DNA from: Candidatus Tectomicrobia bacterium
GTDB taxonomy: Bacteria; UBA8248
Direction: 5' to 3'
Length of the DNA: 64,000 nucleotides
NCBI GenBank assembly: GCA_016192135.1
Contig: JACPUR010000001.1
Span: forward strand, 315,840-379,839
The first letter of the stretch is position 1. The number at the start of each line of letters is the position of its first letter. Shown piece after piece: positions 16,268 through 25,253 of this stretch. The notes below the pieces were generated by a model. It did no database searches. It had not been told where the DNA came from and worked only from the letters and a program-made list of their open reading frames with translations. The position numbers and the translations under genes are program-made.

Positions 16268-17242
16268 CTAGTCCTCCGGCGCGGCCGGGGGAGCCGGCCG
16301 GCGCCTGGGCTCGTGGCCCTGCAGGCCAATCTCGGCCGCCGAGACGGCCGAGGGCGGGGCCTCTTCACCCCGGCGGAGCACCTCAATGAAGCGCTCCACG
16401 GTCGGGCTGAGGGGCTTCCCGCGCCGGTAGATGAGGGCGATGGGGCGCCGGATGGGCTCCCCCTCGATGGGGATGCCCACCAGGGTGCCGATGGCGAGCT
16501 CCTTCTGGAGGGCGGGCTCCGGCAGGATGCTCACCCCGGTCCCGGTCGAGACGGCCTGCTTGATGCTCTCGACGTTGTCGAACTCCATGACCACCTGGGG
16601 GCGCACGTCCGCGCGGCGGAAGGCGCGGTCCACCGCCTTGCGCACGGCCAAGTCCCCGTCGAAGTGGACGTAGGGCTCCCCGGCCAGCTCGGCCAGGCGG
16701 ACGGCGCGCTTGCGGACCAGGTGGTGGGCCGGCGGGCAGACGAGGAGCATCAGCTCGTCCTGGAGGGGGACGACGGTGAGCGCCCGGTTCGCCGGGGGAT
16801 AGGAGAGTACCCCCACGTCCGCCGAGTCCTCCAGCACCGACTGGACCACCTCCTCCGGGTGGAGGCACTCGAGCCGCACCCGGGCCTCGGGGTGGATCAT
16901 GCGGAAGTTCTGCATGCGGGCCCCCATGGCGTGGAGGCCCACGGAGTAGATGGCGGCCACCCGGATGGTGCCGGCGATGCGCTTCTCGCGGCCGCCCAGC
17001 TCGGCCCGCACCCGCTCGAAGCCCTCCAGGAGCTTCCGGCAGGCGCGGTAGAACTTCACTCCCTCGGGGGTGACCTCGAGGGGACGCTTGCTCCGGTCGA
17101 GAAGCCGGACCCCCAGCTCCTCCTCGATCTGGCGGACGGCCTGGCTGGCGGCGGACTGGGTGACGTTGCTCTCCAGCGCCCCGCGGGAGAAGCTCTGGTG
17201 GCGGGCGACATGGCAAAAAAGCTGCAAGGTTTCGAGGTTCAT
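16268..17242 (-). CDS. LysR-family transcriptional regulator
   Basis: A 324-residue LTTR. The N-terminal winged HTH reads MNLETLQLFCHVARHQSFSR with SAASQAVRQIEEELG as the recognition region, followed by the linker helix and a periplasmic-binding-like effector domain (VGVLSYPPANRALTVVPL, DNVESIKQAVSTGTGVSILP). The C-terminal effector half resembles CysB/CbbR-type members. The start at 17242 is backed by GGAGGGG just upstream, and the alternative at 17281 would overlap the putative operator. It likely controls itself and the downstream CMD and alcohol dehydrogenase genes. The inducer is unknown. Confidence 0.85.
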   Translation of the reverse strand: MNLETLQLFCHVARHQSFSRGALESNVTQSAASQAVRQIEEELGVRLLDRSKRPLEVTPEGVKFYRACRKLLEGFERVRAELGGREKRIAGTIRVAAIYSVGLHAMGARMQNFRMIHPEARVRLECLHPEEVVQSVLEDSADVGVLSYPPANRALTVVPLQDELMLLVCPPAHHLVRKRAVRLAELAGEPYVHFDGDLAVRKAVDRAFRRADVRPQVVMEFDNVESIKQAVSTGTGVSILPEPALQKELAIGTLVGIPIEGEPIRRPIALIYRRGKPLSPTVERFIEVLRRGEEAPPSAVSAAEIGLQGHEPRRRPAPPAAPED

Positions 17243-17277
17243 GGCGATCCCCTCCACCATCTGGAACTTATGCTGAA

Positions 17278-17296
17278 GCATTAGCGCCGCTAATGC
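17278..17296. promoter_or_regulatory. Candidate LysR operator palindrome
   Basis: GCATTAGCG-c-CGCTAATGC is a perfect 9+1+9 palindrome containing T-N11-A (and TTA-N7-TAA), the classic LTTR box. It lies 36-54 bp upstream of the LysR start, where autoregulation is expected. Confidence 0.65.
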
Positions 17297-17371
17297 AAGA
17301 CGGGCCGGGCCACGCGCTTTTTCAGCAGGAAAGGATTTGCCGAAGGAGGGGAATATGCTTCAGCTGGCCGC

Positions 17372-18139
17372 CTATGCCCCCGTCCCCAGCCGGTCTAGCA
17401 TCCGCAGGAGGCCGTCCAGGATGGTGTAGGGGTGGGGCGGGCAGCCCGGCACGTAGAGGTCGACCGGAAGGAGGTTTCCCGCCCCGCCGTGGACTTCCGG
17501 GTGCCCGGCGTAGAGCCCTCCGGAGATGGCGCAGGCTCCCACCGCGATGACGATCTTGGGGGCGGGCGTCGCGTCGTAGGTCTTCTGGAGGGCCAGCCTC
17601 ATGTTCTCCGTGACCGGCCCGGTGACGATCAGGCCGTCGGCGTGGCGGGGCGAGGCGACGATCTGGATGCCGAAACGGGCGAGGTCGAACACGACGGTGG
17701 TGAGCACGTTGATGTCGGCCTCGCAGGCGTTGCAGCCTCCCGCGCTCACCTGGCGGAGCTTGAGCGAGCGGCCGAACAGGCGGCGGGCTTTCCCGTCCAG
17801 GGCGCGGGCCAGTTTCAATCCTTCCTCCCGCAAGAGGAGGTCCTGGCGCTCCCGGGCCGCGAGGCGGTAATCCCGGGTGAACCGGATGGCCCCCTCCGGG
17901 CAGGCCTCCTCGCACTCCCGGCAGAAAAGGCACTTGCCCAAATCCAGGCCCGGCTTTCCCCCGCCGAGGTCGATGGCGCCGGTCGGGCAAACCTCCGCGC
18001 AGGTCAGGCAGCCTTCGGCGCAGCGGGACCCGTCCACCCGGGGCAGGCCCGCATACCGCTCGGGAAGCGAGGGCGGCTCGCCCGGATACTTCGAGGTCCG
18101 GTGTCCCTGCCTAAAGCGCGCGGTCAGAACATCCAGCAT
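17372..18139 (-). CDS. Ehr complex NuoB-like subunit fused to a 2x[4Fe-4S] ferredoxin
   Basis: A 255-residue fusion. Residues about 40-92 hold two ferredoxin cysteine sets (CAEGCLTCAEVCP and CLFCRECEEACP). Residues about 125-250 are the hydrogenase small-subunit/NuoB domain with cluster ligands in GGCNACEADIN, GACAISGG and PGCPPHP. It combines what HycF/HyfH and HycG/HyfI do separately, passing electrons between a soluble donor or acceptor and the membrane module. It is the last gene of the six-gene operon and follows the large subunit by 9 bp. Because the partner large subunit lacks the usual nickel-site cysteines, hydrogen chemistry is unlikely. Confidence 0.85.
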   Translation of the reverse strand: MLDVLTARFRQGHRTSKYPGEPPSLPERYAGLPRVDGSRCAEGCLTCAEVCPTGAIDLGGGKPGLDLGKCLFCRECEEACPEGAIRFTRDYRLAARERQDLLLREEGLKLARALDGKARRLFGRSLKLRQVSAGGCNACEADINVLTTVVFDLARFGIQIVASPRHADGLIVTGPVTENMRLALQKTYDATPAPKIVIAVGACAISGGLYAGHPEVHGGAGNLLPVDLYVPGCPPHPYTILDGLLRMLDRLGTGA

Positions 18140-18148
18140 GGCGGTTCC

Positions 18149-19645
18149 TCAGAGGTCATGCCCGCAGTAGGACAAGTTGAAGCTCTTGTTGCACAGCGGG
18201 AAATCGGAGATCTGCTGGCCCCTCAGCGCCATCGCCAGCCCGACCCAGTTGTGGAAGGAAGGATCCACCACCTTGTACCGGCTCAGGCGGCCTTCCCCGT
18301 CCGCCGAGACGCAATGGCATATCTCCCCCCGCCACCCCTCGACGAGGGAGACGGCGAAGGCGCCCGGCGCAAGATCGCCGAGGGGCGACCGGACCGGGCC
18401 CGCGGGCAGCTCGCGGAGCAAGTTCCGGATCAGATCGGAAGACCGCTGGCACTCTAGCCACCGCACCCACGCCCGGGCGTGGACGTCTCCCGCCTGGCCG
18501 AGGGAGACGGGGACCTTGACGCGCCTGAAGACGCCCGTTGGGTGATCCCGGCGCACGTCCAGCGGGACGCCCGACGCCCGGGCGGCGGGGCCCACCATCC
18601 CCAACTCGCCGCAGACCTCCCGGGAGATCCGGCCCGTCTCCTCGAGACGGCCCATCGCCGAGGAGGAGGCCCACATCAGCTCCACCGCCCCGGCCAGGTC
18701 GCGCATCGCCCCATCCAGCCTCGCGGCGAGCTCCGGGATCATGGCCTCCGTCAAGTCCAGCTTCACCCCGCCCGGGCACACCAGCCCCCGGCCGAACCGG
18801 TTCCCACAGAGGAAGGCGGTCATATTCAGGAAGTCGCCCCGGAGGCGGCCGCAGTAGGAGGCCGTGGGCAGGAAGCCCACGTCCCCGGCCAGGGCGCCCA
18901 AGTCGCCGGCGTGGTTCGCCAGCCGCTCCAGCTCCAGGGCGATACCCCGGACGGTTTCCGCCCTCGGCGGGACGGCGCAGCCCGCCAGCGCCTCCACCGC
19001 CTGGCAGTGGGCGGTCGCGTGGCCCACGCTGGTATCGCCCGCCAGCGTCTCGATGTAGTGGATCCGCTTCTTGGCCTCCCCACCGGCCAGCGCCCGCTCC
19101 ACCCCCCGGTGCTGGTAGCCAAGGCCGATCTCCAGGTGGAAGACCGCCTCGCCGTGGCACTGGAAGCGGAAGTGGCCCGGCTCGATCACTCCCGCGTGGA
19201 CCGGTCCGACCGCCACCTCGTGCACTTCCTCTCCCTCGACGCGGTAGTACGCCGCCTGCGCGGTTTCTGGCCGGGGAGCGCCTAAGGAGGGAAACCGCAC
19301 CGGCTTCAGCCACGGGTGCCCGGCGGGACGGAGGCCCGTCTGCTCGAAGATTTCCCGCTCGAAGAGGTGGGCCTGGGGACAGAGAGGGGTCAGCGAAGGG
19401 AAGGAATCCCCCCCCACCCTCGATCCCGCGGCGTACAGTTTGCCTTCGGCGTCATCCGCGAGGACGAGCAACAGGGCCGGGAACGCATTCTCCGGCCCGG
19501 AATCGGTGAAGTAGGCGGCGATCCGCAGGCCGTCCTGGAGTGCGGCGGAGGCGCGGCGGTGGAAATCCTCTGCCGGCCATTCCGGAATTTGAGCCCGCGG
19601 GGCGGCCTCGCCGCTCTTGAGCTGGAGGAACCCGGCGCGGCTCAC
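18149..19645 (-). CDS. Ehr complex large subunit (HyfG/HycE-like, no L1 cysteines)
   Basis: A 498-residue protein: an N-terminal NuoC-like region (to about residue 160) followed by a NuoD/hydrogenase large-subunit domain (FHLEIGLGYQHRGVERAL). In group 4 [NiFe] hydrogenases the L1 motif is RxCGxC...H. Here the matching stretch is LAGDTSVGHATAH, with both cysteines replaced. The C-terminus PLCNKSFNLSYCGHDL keeps two cysteines but not the CxxC spacing. This is the signature of energy-converting hydrogenase-related (Ehr) complexes. The GTG start at 19645 overlaps the upstream TGA (GTGA), indicating coupling. The longer upstream frame is an out-of-frame shadow of the previous gene. Confidence 0.85.
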   Translation of the reverse strand: MSRAGFLQLKSGEAAPRAQIPEWPAEDFHRRASAALQDGLRIAAYFTDSGPENAFPALLLVLADDAEGKLYAAGSRVGGDSFPSLTPLCPQAHLFEREIFEQTGLRPAGHPWLKPVRFPSLGAPRPETAQAAYYRVEGEEVHEVAVGPVHAGVIEPGHFRFQCHGEAVFHLEIGLGYQHRGVERALAGGEAKKRIHYIETLAGDTSVGHATAHCQAVEALAGCAVPPRAETVRGIALELERLANHAGDLGALAGDVGFLPTASYCGRLRGDFLNMTAFLCGNRFGRGLVCPGGVKLDLTEAMIPELAARLDGAMRDLAGAVELMWASSSAMGRLEETGRISREVCGELGMVGPAARASGVPLDVRRDHPTGVFRRVKVPVSLGQAGDVHARAWVRWLECQRSSDLIRNLLRELPAGPVRSPLGDLAPGAFAVSLVEGWRGEICHCVSADGEGRLSRYKVVDPSFHNWVGLAMALRGQQISDFPLCNKSFNLSYCGHDL

Positions 19646-21081
19646 CGGCCGCCCTCCATGTATTGGAGCGCGTCGGACAGGAAAACTTGCAGGAAGTCCG
19701 GGATGTGCAGCCCCAGGAGAAGGACCAGGCCCATGAGGACGAGGATCGGCGCCCCGGTCAGGAGCGTATCGCGGTAGGCGGGGGCGGCGGTTTCCTCTCC
19801 GTCGGGGGCGGCGCCCTGGGAGGCGGCGAGCACGGTCCTCCCCAGCCCCATGAAGACGAGGAAGAGCAGGAAGAGAAGCGCCCCCCCGACCCAATGCCAG
19901 CCTTCCTCGAAGATGCCTCCGAGGATCAGGAGGAGGCTGACGAAGGGGCCGAACGGCGGGGTGCAGGCCACGGCGAACAGGCCGGCGAGGAACAGCGAGC
20001 CCGAGAGGGGCAGCCGGCGGACGGCGCCCCGGACGCGGTCCGTCGTCTTGGCGCCGAAGGCCCTGTGGATGTTGCCGGCCGAGAGGAACAGCACGCCCTT
20101 GGCCAGGCCGTTGTTGACCAGGTGGAGCAGCGCGCCCAGGAGGGCGGTCCCGCCGATGCCCGCGCCCAGCGCCAGGATGCCCATGTGCTCGACGCTGGAG
20201 TAAGCGAGCATCCGCTTGATGTCCTTCTGGCGCATCACGAAGGCCGCCGCCACGGCGACCGAGAAAAGGCCCAGCCAGAGGAGCAGCTGTCCGGCGAAGG
20301 CTCCCTCGCCCGCCGCCTTCAGGAGCCGGAGCGCCCGCAGGATCAGCAGGAAGGCGCAGGCCGTCATCCCGCCCGAGAAGAGCGCGCCCGCCAGGCCCGG
20401 CGCCTCGCCGTAGGCGTCCGGCTTCCAGGTATGCATGGGAGCGAGCCCCATCTTTGTGCCGTATCCGATTAGGAGCAGAGCGAAGGCCGCCCGGAGCCAG
20501 GGCCGCGAGAGCAGGGGCGCATTGGCGAGCAGGTCCTCCACCAGGAGGGAGGTGGGAAGCCCTTGCCGGACGGAGGCGTAGGCGAGGAAGAACGTCCCGA
20601 GGAGGGCGAGGGCGATGCCCACCGAGCTGATGACCAGGTACTTCCACGTGGCCTCGAGGGAGCTCGAGTTCCGGTTGAAATAGACGAGCGGAGCGCCCGC
20701 CAGGGTGGTCGCCTCCATCGCCACCCACATCAGCCCCCAGTGGTGGGCCCAGATGGTCAGCGTCGTCATGCTCAGGAACAAGAGCAGGCAGGCGCAGAAC
20801 ACGCGGTTGTCACGGTCGGAGCGGAACCGCAGGTAGCCGGCGGCGAAGAACGCGCAACACGCGAACAGGACGCTGACCAAGAGAAGCACCACCCGCCCCA
20901 GCGGATCGAGCGCCAGCCATCCGCCGAACTCCGGCCCTCCGGGCCGGAGCGCGGCGAGAACGGTCAGCAGGAGATGCCCCAGGGCGGCGGCGGGCAGCAG
21001 CCAGGGCCTGGTTCGGTTGGAGCTCCAGGCGAACGCCGCTCCCGCGAGGGCGGCCGGCCAGGCGATGATGAAGTAGGGCAT
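19642..21081 (-). CDS. hyfF: HyfF/NuoN-like antiporter subunit of the Ehr complex
   Basis: A 479-residue polytopic protein of the Mrp-antiporter/complex-I family, about 13-14 helices. The conserved glutamate helix WVAMEATTL, the lysine motif YGTKMGLAPMHTWKPDAYGEAP and the histidine/lysine helix LVNNGLAKGVLFLSAGNIH are present, all expected in a proton-translocating channel. It would pump or conduct H+ or Na+ in the inner membrane, driven by the peripheral subunits. It starts 3 bp after hyfE and overlaps the large subunit gene at its end. Confidence 0.9.
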   Translation of the reverse strand: MPYFIIAWPAALAGAAFAWSSNRTRPWLLPAAALGHLLLTVLAALRPGGPEFGGWLALDPLGRVVLLLVSVLFACCAFFAAGYLRFRSDRDNRVFCACLLLFLSMTTLTIWAHHWGLMWVAMEATTLAGAPLVYFNRNSSSLEATWKYLVISSVGIALALLGTFFLAYASVRQGLPTSLLVEDLLANAPLLSRPWLRAAFALLLIGYGTKMGLAPMHTWKPDAYGEAPGLAGALFSGGMTACAFLLILRALRLLKAAGEGAFAGQLLLWLGLFSVAVAAAFVMRQKDIKRMLAYSSVEHMGILALGAGIGGTALLGALLHLVNNGLAKGVLFLSAGNIHRAFGAKTTDRVRGAVRRLPLSGSLFLAGLFAVACTPPFGPFVSLLLILGGIFEEGWHWVGGALLFLLFLVFMGLGRTVLAASQGAAPDGEETAAPAYRDTLLTGAPILVLMGLVLLLGLHIPDFLQVFLSDALQYMEGGR

Positions 21082-21084
21082 GGG

Positions 21085-21726
21085 TCAGTCCTTCAGCGCC
21101 GTCAGACGGTCGGTGCTCTCGGTGGAGAATTCGCGGTTGATGTGGTGGATCACGATTCCCATCGTGAAGATGGCCACGAACAGATCCAGCAGCACCGCGA
21201 CCTCCACCAGGAAGGGCAGCGGCTCCAGCAACAAGAGCCCGAAGATGAAGATGCCGTTTTCCAGGACGAGGTAGCCCAGCACCTGGGTGAGGGCTTTCCG
21301 GCGGGTGGTCAGGACGAGGAAGCCCGTCAGCACGGTGGAGATCGAGGCGGACGTCAGCAGGTCGCCGCCCGGCCCCGGGGTGACGGGAAGGCGGTAGGAC
21401 ACGAACATGGCGAAGCCGGTCCCCAGCGCGCCCAGCACCAGCGACGCCGGAAAGGAGATGTAGGGTTCCACCTCGCGCCGGATGCTGAGTTCCTCCAGCG
21501 CCCGGACCAGCATCCTCGGCAGAATGACCCCCTTCAGGGCGACCGTTCCCAGGGCGACCAGGACAAGGCGCAGGTCGAGGTGAGGGCCCAACAGAAGGGG
21601 GAGGAGCCCCAGGACCGTCCCTTGGACGCAGACCACACGGATCACTCCGCGCAGGCTCGCCTTCCCCAGGATGAAGAAGTTGAGCAAGATCAGGGCGATG
21701 AACACCCCGTCGAGAAGGGTCGTCAT
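21085..21726 (-). CDS. hyfE: HyfE-like membrane subunit of the Ehr complex
   Basis: A 213-residue protein with about six helices, the C-terminal part resembling NuoK (LGYLVLENGIFIFGLLLLEPLPFLVEVAVLLDLFVAIF, conserved glutamates in the helices). HyfE-type subunits bridge the antiporter modules. Its ATG overlaps the TGA of hyfC by 4 bp (21723-21726), so the two are translationally coupled. The start MTTLLDGVFIALILLNFF places the first helix directly at the N-terminus as in homologues. Confidence 0.85.
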   Translation of the reverse strand: MTTLLDGVFIALILLNFFILGKASLRGVIRVVCVQGTVLGLLPLLLGPHLDLRLVLVALGTVALKGVILPRMLVRALEELSIRREVEPYISFPASLVLGALGTGFAMFVSYRLPVTPGPGGDLLTSASISTVLTGFLVLTTRRKALTQVLGYLVLENGIFIFGLLLLEPLPFLVEVAVLLDLFVAIFTMGIVIHHINREFSTESTDRLTALKD

Positions 21727-22640
21727 GGCATGTCCTTGACGGCCAGCAGGAGGGCGAAGGCGGCGAGGAGGCCTCCCCCGATGAGCAGCCGGGGGACGTG
21801 CACCAGCCGCAGGCGCGCCATGACCGACTCCACCACACCCACGAGCACGGCCACCGCCGCCAGGAGAGCGGCGTAGAGCCCCCAACCCCACGCCCCACCG
21901 AGCGGCAGGGCCGACGCCAGGAGGCCCGCCACGAGGGAGGAGAACAGGAAGAACTTGAGCGCGGCGCCATACAAGACGGCCCCCAGCGCGGGACCGCTGT
22001 GATCCAGCACCATCACCTCGTGGATCATGGTGAGCTCCAGGTGGGTGTTCGGGTCGTCGAACGGGATTCGGCAGTTCTCGGCCAGCAGCACCAGGAAGAC
22101 CGAGGCCGCCACCAGGAGCAGCGCGACCCGCGCCGCCGGGATGGGGCCCGAGCCCGCCGCCAGGATCATCCGGGAGAGATTCAGCGAGCCCGAAAGGCGG
22201 GCCAGGACGATGAGGGAGAAAAAGAGGGCCAACTCAGTGAAGCAGGCGAAGGTCACCTCGCGCACCGCCCCCATCCCCTCGAAGGCGGAGCCCGTGTCGA
22301 GGGCGGCGGCGGCGGTGAAGAACCGGCCCAGCGCGAGCAGGTAGGCGAACAGGATGAAGTCGCCCGTGAACCCCAACGGGGCTTCCACCCGCCCCACGGG
22401 GATGAACAGTCCCGCCAGGACCACCGAGGCCAGCCCCGCGGCGGGCCCCGCGAGGAAGACCCAGGTGGTGGTCCGGCTCAGAACCATCTCCTTCCGGAGC
22501 AGGCGCCAGATGTCGAAGTAGAGTTGAAGGAGCGGCGCACCCTTCCGTCCCGCGGCGAGGGCCTTCACCTTGACCACCACCCCGAGGAGGAGAGGGGCCC
22601 CGAGCAGGAAGACGACGGGGTGAAGGAGTCGCGCCGTCAT
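21723..22640 (-). CDS. hyfC: HyfC/NuoH-like membrane anchor subunit
   Basis: A 305-residue NuoH-family protein with about eight helices. The diagnostic segments are KGAPLLQLYFDIWRLLRKE near the N-terminus and ENCRIPFDDPNTHLELTMIHE, whose charged residues face the quinone/hydrogenase interface. It connects the peripheral arm to the antiporter subunits. ATGA overlaps at both ends (22637-22640 and 21723-21726) show tight coupling with hyfB and hyfE. Confidence 0.9.
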   Translation of the reverse strand: MTARLLHPVVFLLGAPLLLGVVVKVKALAAGRKGAPLLQLYFDIWRLLRKEMVLSRTTTWVFLAGPAAGLASVVLAGLFIPVGRVEAPLGFTGDFILFAYLLALGRFFTAAAALDTGSAFEGMGAVREVTFACFTELALFFSLIVLARLSGSLNLSRMILAAGSGPIPAARVALLLVAASVFLVLLAENCRIPFDDPNTHLELTMIHEVMVLDHSGPALGAVLYGAALKFFLFSSLVAGLLASALPLGGAWGWGLYAALLAAVAVLVGVVESVMARLRLVHVPRLLIGGGLLAAFALLLAVKDMP

Positions 22641-24622
22641 GGCTGCAATCCCATCGAGACGGCCAGCAGCGCCACGGCGAACACCGCCATGTACAGGACG
22701 TAGACCTGGATGCGCCCCTGCTGGAGGAAGCGGAGCCGGCCGAAGGCGAGCAGGGACCACCGCCACGCGGGGAGGATCCCGCGCTGGAGCGCCACGTCCT
22801 CCACGTGTGTCTCGAACCGGGCGGGCGCGGGAAAGGGCCCTTCCAGCCGGGGCGCGTGGAGGCGGGGGCGCAAGGCCCAGGCGAACTGACCCACCAGGAA
22901 CTGCCCGAAGGAGGAGGCCGTGTACTGCATGCGGGGAGAAGGTGCCACGTAGCCGCAATCCCACGTCCCGGCGAGCGGGGCGGAGCCTCCCCGGCGGCGG
23001 AGCCAGAGGAAGGCGAGCGCGGCGCCGCCGATCAGCGCTCCGCCCACCGCGCTGATCCAGCCCACCGGGGCCATGGACAGGAGCAGGGGGTCGGTTCCGG
23101 GCGCCCAGGCCGAGATCGCGCGCCCCATGAAGGGCAGGACCGCCCAGGGGAGCAGGCCGATGAGAAAGCATCCCGCGGCCAGGACGATCATCGGAGCGGT
23201 CATGGACGCGGGCGGCTCATGCGCGCCCCGGCAGGCGTCCGACCTCGGCTCCCCCAGGAACACCACTCCGTACACTTTCACGAAGCATGCGACGGCCAGG
23301 GCGCCCGTCATGGCCAGGAACGGCACCGTGAAGGCGGGCCATGCCCAGAACACCGCGGCATGGCTCGACTGGAGGACCTGGAACAGGCCCAGGTAGATGA
23401 GGAACTCGCTCACAAAACCATTCAGCGGGGGGAGGCCGCAGATCGCGGCGGCCCCGATGAGAAACAGGGCCGCGGTCCGGGGCATTGACTTGGCGAGCCC
23501 GCCCATGCGGTCCATCTCGCGCGTCCCGGTGGCGTGGATGACCGAGCCCGCGCCGAGGAAAAGCAGGGACTTGAAGAGGCCGTGATTCCAGACGTGGAGG
23601 AGGGCACCGGCCAGCCCGAAGGCGATCCAATCCCCCCTCCCGGCCGAGCGGCCCATGAGGGCCAGGCCCAGGCCCATGAAGATGATCCCGATGTTCTCGA
23701 CGCTGTGATAAGCCAGAAGGCGCTTCAGGTCGTGCTGGGCGATGGCGTAGGCGACCCCCAGCACCGCGCTCGCGGTGCCCAGGAGAAGCAGGAGGCCGCC
23801 CCAATACACCGGCGGTGCCGGGAGGATGGCCGTCATGCGCGCCAGCCCGTACACCCCCATCTTGATGAGCACCCCCGACATGAGGGCCGAGACGTGGCTG
23901 GGGGCGTTCGCGTGGGCCCCGGGGAGCCATACGTGGAAGGGCATGAGGCCCGCCTTCAGGCCGAAGCCGAGCAGGGAGAGCAGAAAAATGGCCGTCCACG
24001 GCCCGGCCGCCTGAGGCGCCGTCTCCAGGGCGGTCGAGCCGGTCGCCGAGTTCCAGAGGGAGAAAGCCGCAATCAGGGCGAGAGAGGCCAGGTGGGTGGC
24101 CGCGAGGTAGAGCCAGCCGCTCTCCCGCACGCTCGGCGCCTCGTCCTCCGTCGTGATGAGGAAGAAGGCGGCCACCGCCATCACCTCCCACGCGATCAAG
24201 AACAGGACCGCGTCGCGGGCGATGACCACCATCCCCAGCGCCCCGGCCATCAGGCCGAGGAAAAACCTCAGCCTGGCGGCGCTCTCGGGGTGGCGGGCCT
24301 CGCTCCAGTAGCCCAGCCCGTATATCGAGGCCAGGGGCGCGGCCACAAGGGTGGGAAGCAGGAAGACGGCGCTCAGGCCGTCGAGTGCCACCGAGAAGCG
24401 GCCCATGGGGAGGTTCCAGGCCCAGGAGAGCGCCGGGACGTTCCCGGCCATCGCGGATGCGGTGAGCCCCGCGCCTCCCAGGGCGGCCCCGGCGATCATC
24501 CCGGCCGCCGAGAGCCGTTCGCTCCGACCCGCGCCCCGGAAGGGGAGCAGGCCCGGCAAGCCGCTCAGCGCCATGGCGGCGATGCCCGCCAGGATCAATG
24601 CCAGGGAAACCCATTCATCCAT
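22637..24622 (-). CDS. hyfB: HyfB/NuoL-like antiporter subunit of the Ehr complex
   Basis: A 661-residue polytopic protein of the NuoL/MrpA family. Channel landmarks include the glutamate helix LFLIAWEVMAVAAFFL, the lysine motif GFGLKAGLMPFHVWLPGAHANAPSHVSA (lysine and histidine conserved), HDLKRLLAYHSVENIGI and HVWNHGLFKSLLFLGAG. The C-terminal soluble tail with CGYVAPSPRMQYTASSF is typical of hydrogenase-4 subunit B. It is the first gene of the operon. The start MDEWVSLALI at 24622 was chosen because residues upstream are arginine/proline-rich and unrelated. Confidence 0.9.
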   Translation of the reverse strand: MDEWVSLALILAGIAAMALSGLPGLLPFRGAGRSERLSAAGMIAGAALGGAGLTASAMAGNVPALSWAWNLPMGRFSVALDGLSAVFLLPTLVAAPLASIYGLGYWSEARHPESAARLRFFLGLMAGALGMVVIARDAVLFLIAWEVMAVAAFFLITTEDEAPSVRESGWLYLAATHLASLALIAAFSLWNSATGSTALETAPQAAGPWTAIFLLSLLGFGLKAGLMPFHVWLPGAHANAPSHVSALMSGVLIKMGVYGLARMTAILPAPPVYWGGLLLLLGTASAVLGVAYAIAQHDLKRLLAYHSVENIGIIFMGLGLALMGRSAGRGDWIAFGLAGALLHVWNHGLFKSLLFLGAGSVIHATGTREMDRMGGLAKSMPRTAALFLIGAAAICGLPPLNGFVSEFLIYLGLFQVLQSSHAAVFWAWPAFTVPFLAMTGALAVACFVKVYGVVFLGEPRSDACRGAHEPPASMTAPMIVLAAGCFLIGLLPWAVLPFMGRAISAWAPGTDPLLLSMAPVGWISAVGGALIGGAALAFLWLRRRGGSAPLAGTWDCGYVAPSPRMQYTASSFGQFLVGQFAWALRPRLHAPRLEGPFPAPARFETHVEDVALQRGILPAWRWSLLAFGRLRFLQQGRIQVYVLYMAVFAVALLAVSMGLQP

Positions 24623-24840
24623 CAGCGAACCTTTCTTCCGCCCGGCGCGAGCCGGAACGGGGCGAAGCCGGAGGCCGCCTGCGGGGCGCCTCCCCTCGCG
24701 GAAATTCATGCAGAGCCGGTATTTTTAGCGTTCTCGGCGGCGAAAAATCCTAAAGAGGAGGGCCGTGGGGCCGCGGAGAGATGTGCAGGGAGCACGGAGG
24801 GGCGCCGGCCAGCGGAACGAACTCGGGGGGGAACTGAAAA

Positions 24841-24866
24841 CCCCGGGGCGATGAGGCGCCCCGGGG
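24841..24866. repeat. 10-bp-stem GC hairpin
   Basis: CCCCGGGGCG and CGCCCCGGGG are perfect complements around ATGAGG. No T-tract follows, so a simple terminator is unlikely. Confidence 0.6.
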
Positions 24867-24922
24867 GGAACTTGACGGTTCTTCTTGCGCTTCCAACTTG
24901 CCCTGCCTCCGGAAAAACGGAC

Positions 24923-24948
24923 CCGTTCAGGGCGCAGACCCTGAACGG
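24923..24948. promoter_or_regulatory. Perfect interrupted palindrome, candidate activator site
   Basis: CCGTTCAGGG-cgcaga-CCCTGAACGG is a perfect 10+6+10 dyad, about 240 bp upstream of the sigma-54 promoter at 25184. That is an ordinary distance for an enhancer-binding-protein site. A role is inference. Confidence 0.4.
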
Positions 24949-25183
24949 ACCATGCAAGCACGAACTATTGCCCCCCGGGGCGAAAAAGTCAAGCCGCAAC
25001 CGGGAGCGAGGCCCCTCGTGGAATTTCAGGCCGGGTCCGGCGGGAGCTGTGCATCCGTTTGCCCGGCCCGGAGCCTGTGTCTTTGCTGGCGAATCGGGGA
25101 ATTGGGGCTCTGCCTCGCAAGGAAGTGAGCAAAGGCTTGCGCACGCGATCTCCTGATAGCCTTGAAATTAAAGGCGCATGGGA

Positions 25184-25199
25184 CGGCACGCGATATGCT
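25184..25199 (+). promoter_or_regulatory. Sigma-54 promoter of the cupredoxin-cytochrome operon
   Basis: CGGCACGCGATATGCT has GG (25185-25186) and GC (25197-25198) exactly ten bases apart and matches the -24 element GGCACG fully. It lies 55 bp upstream of the cupredoxin ATG, and an NtrC-type activator is encoded in the same cluster. Confidence 0.65.
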
Positions 25200-25253
25200 C
25201 TTGCCGGGACAAGGGAACGTATGTTCGCCACCCTTCTCCCGGAGGAGTCGAAA

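Larger units (their letters stand above)
24623..25183. other. Divergent intergenic region between the Ehr operon and the cupredoxin gene
   Basis: No convincing gene. It should contain the leftward Ehr promoter, which I could not define, and two strong hairpins listed separately. The 561 bp between divergent respiratory operons is long enough for activator sites of the NtrC-type regulator encoded at 29007. Confidence 0.5.

Noticed and set aside
18149-20728. Extended 859-residue version of the Ehr large subunit
   Set aside because: The first ~360 residues are a shadow of hyfF; the GTG at 19645 overlapping the hyfF stop is the true start.
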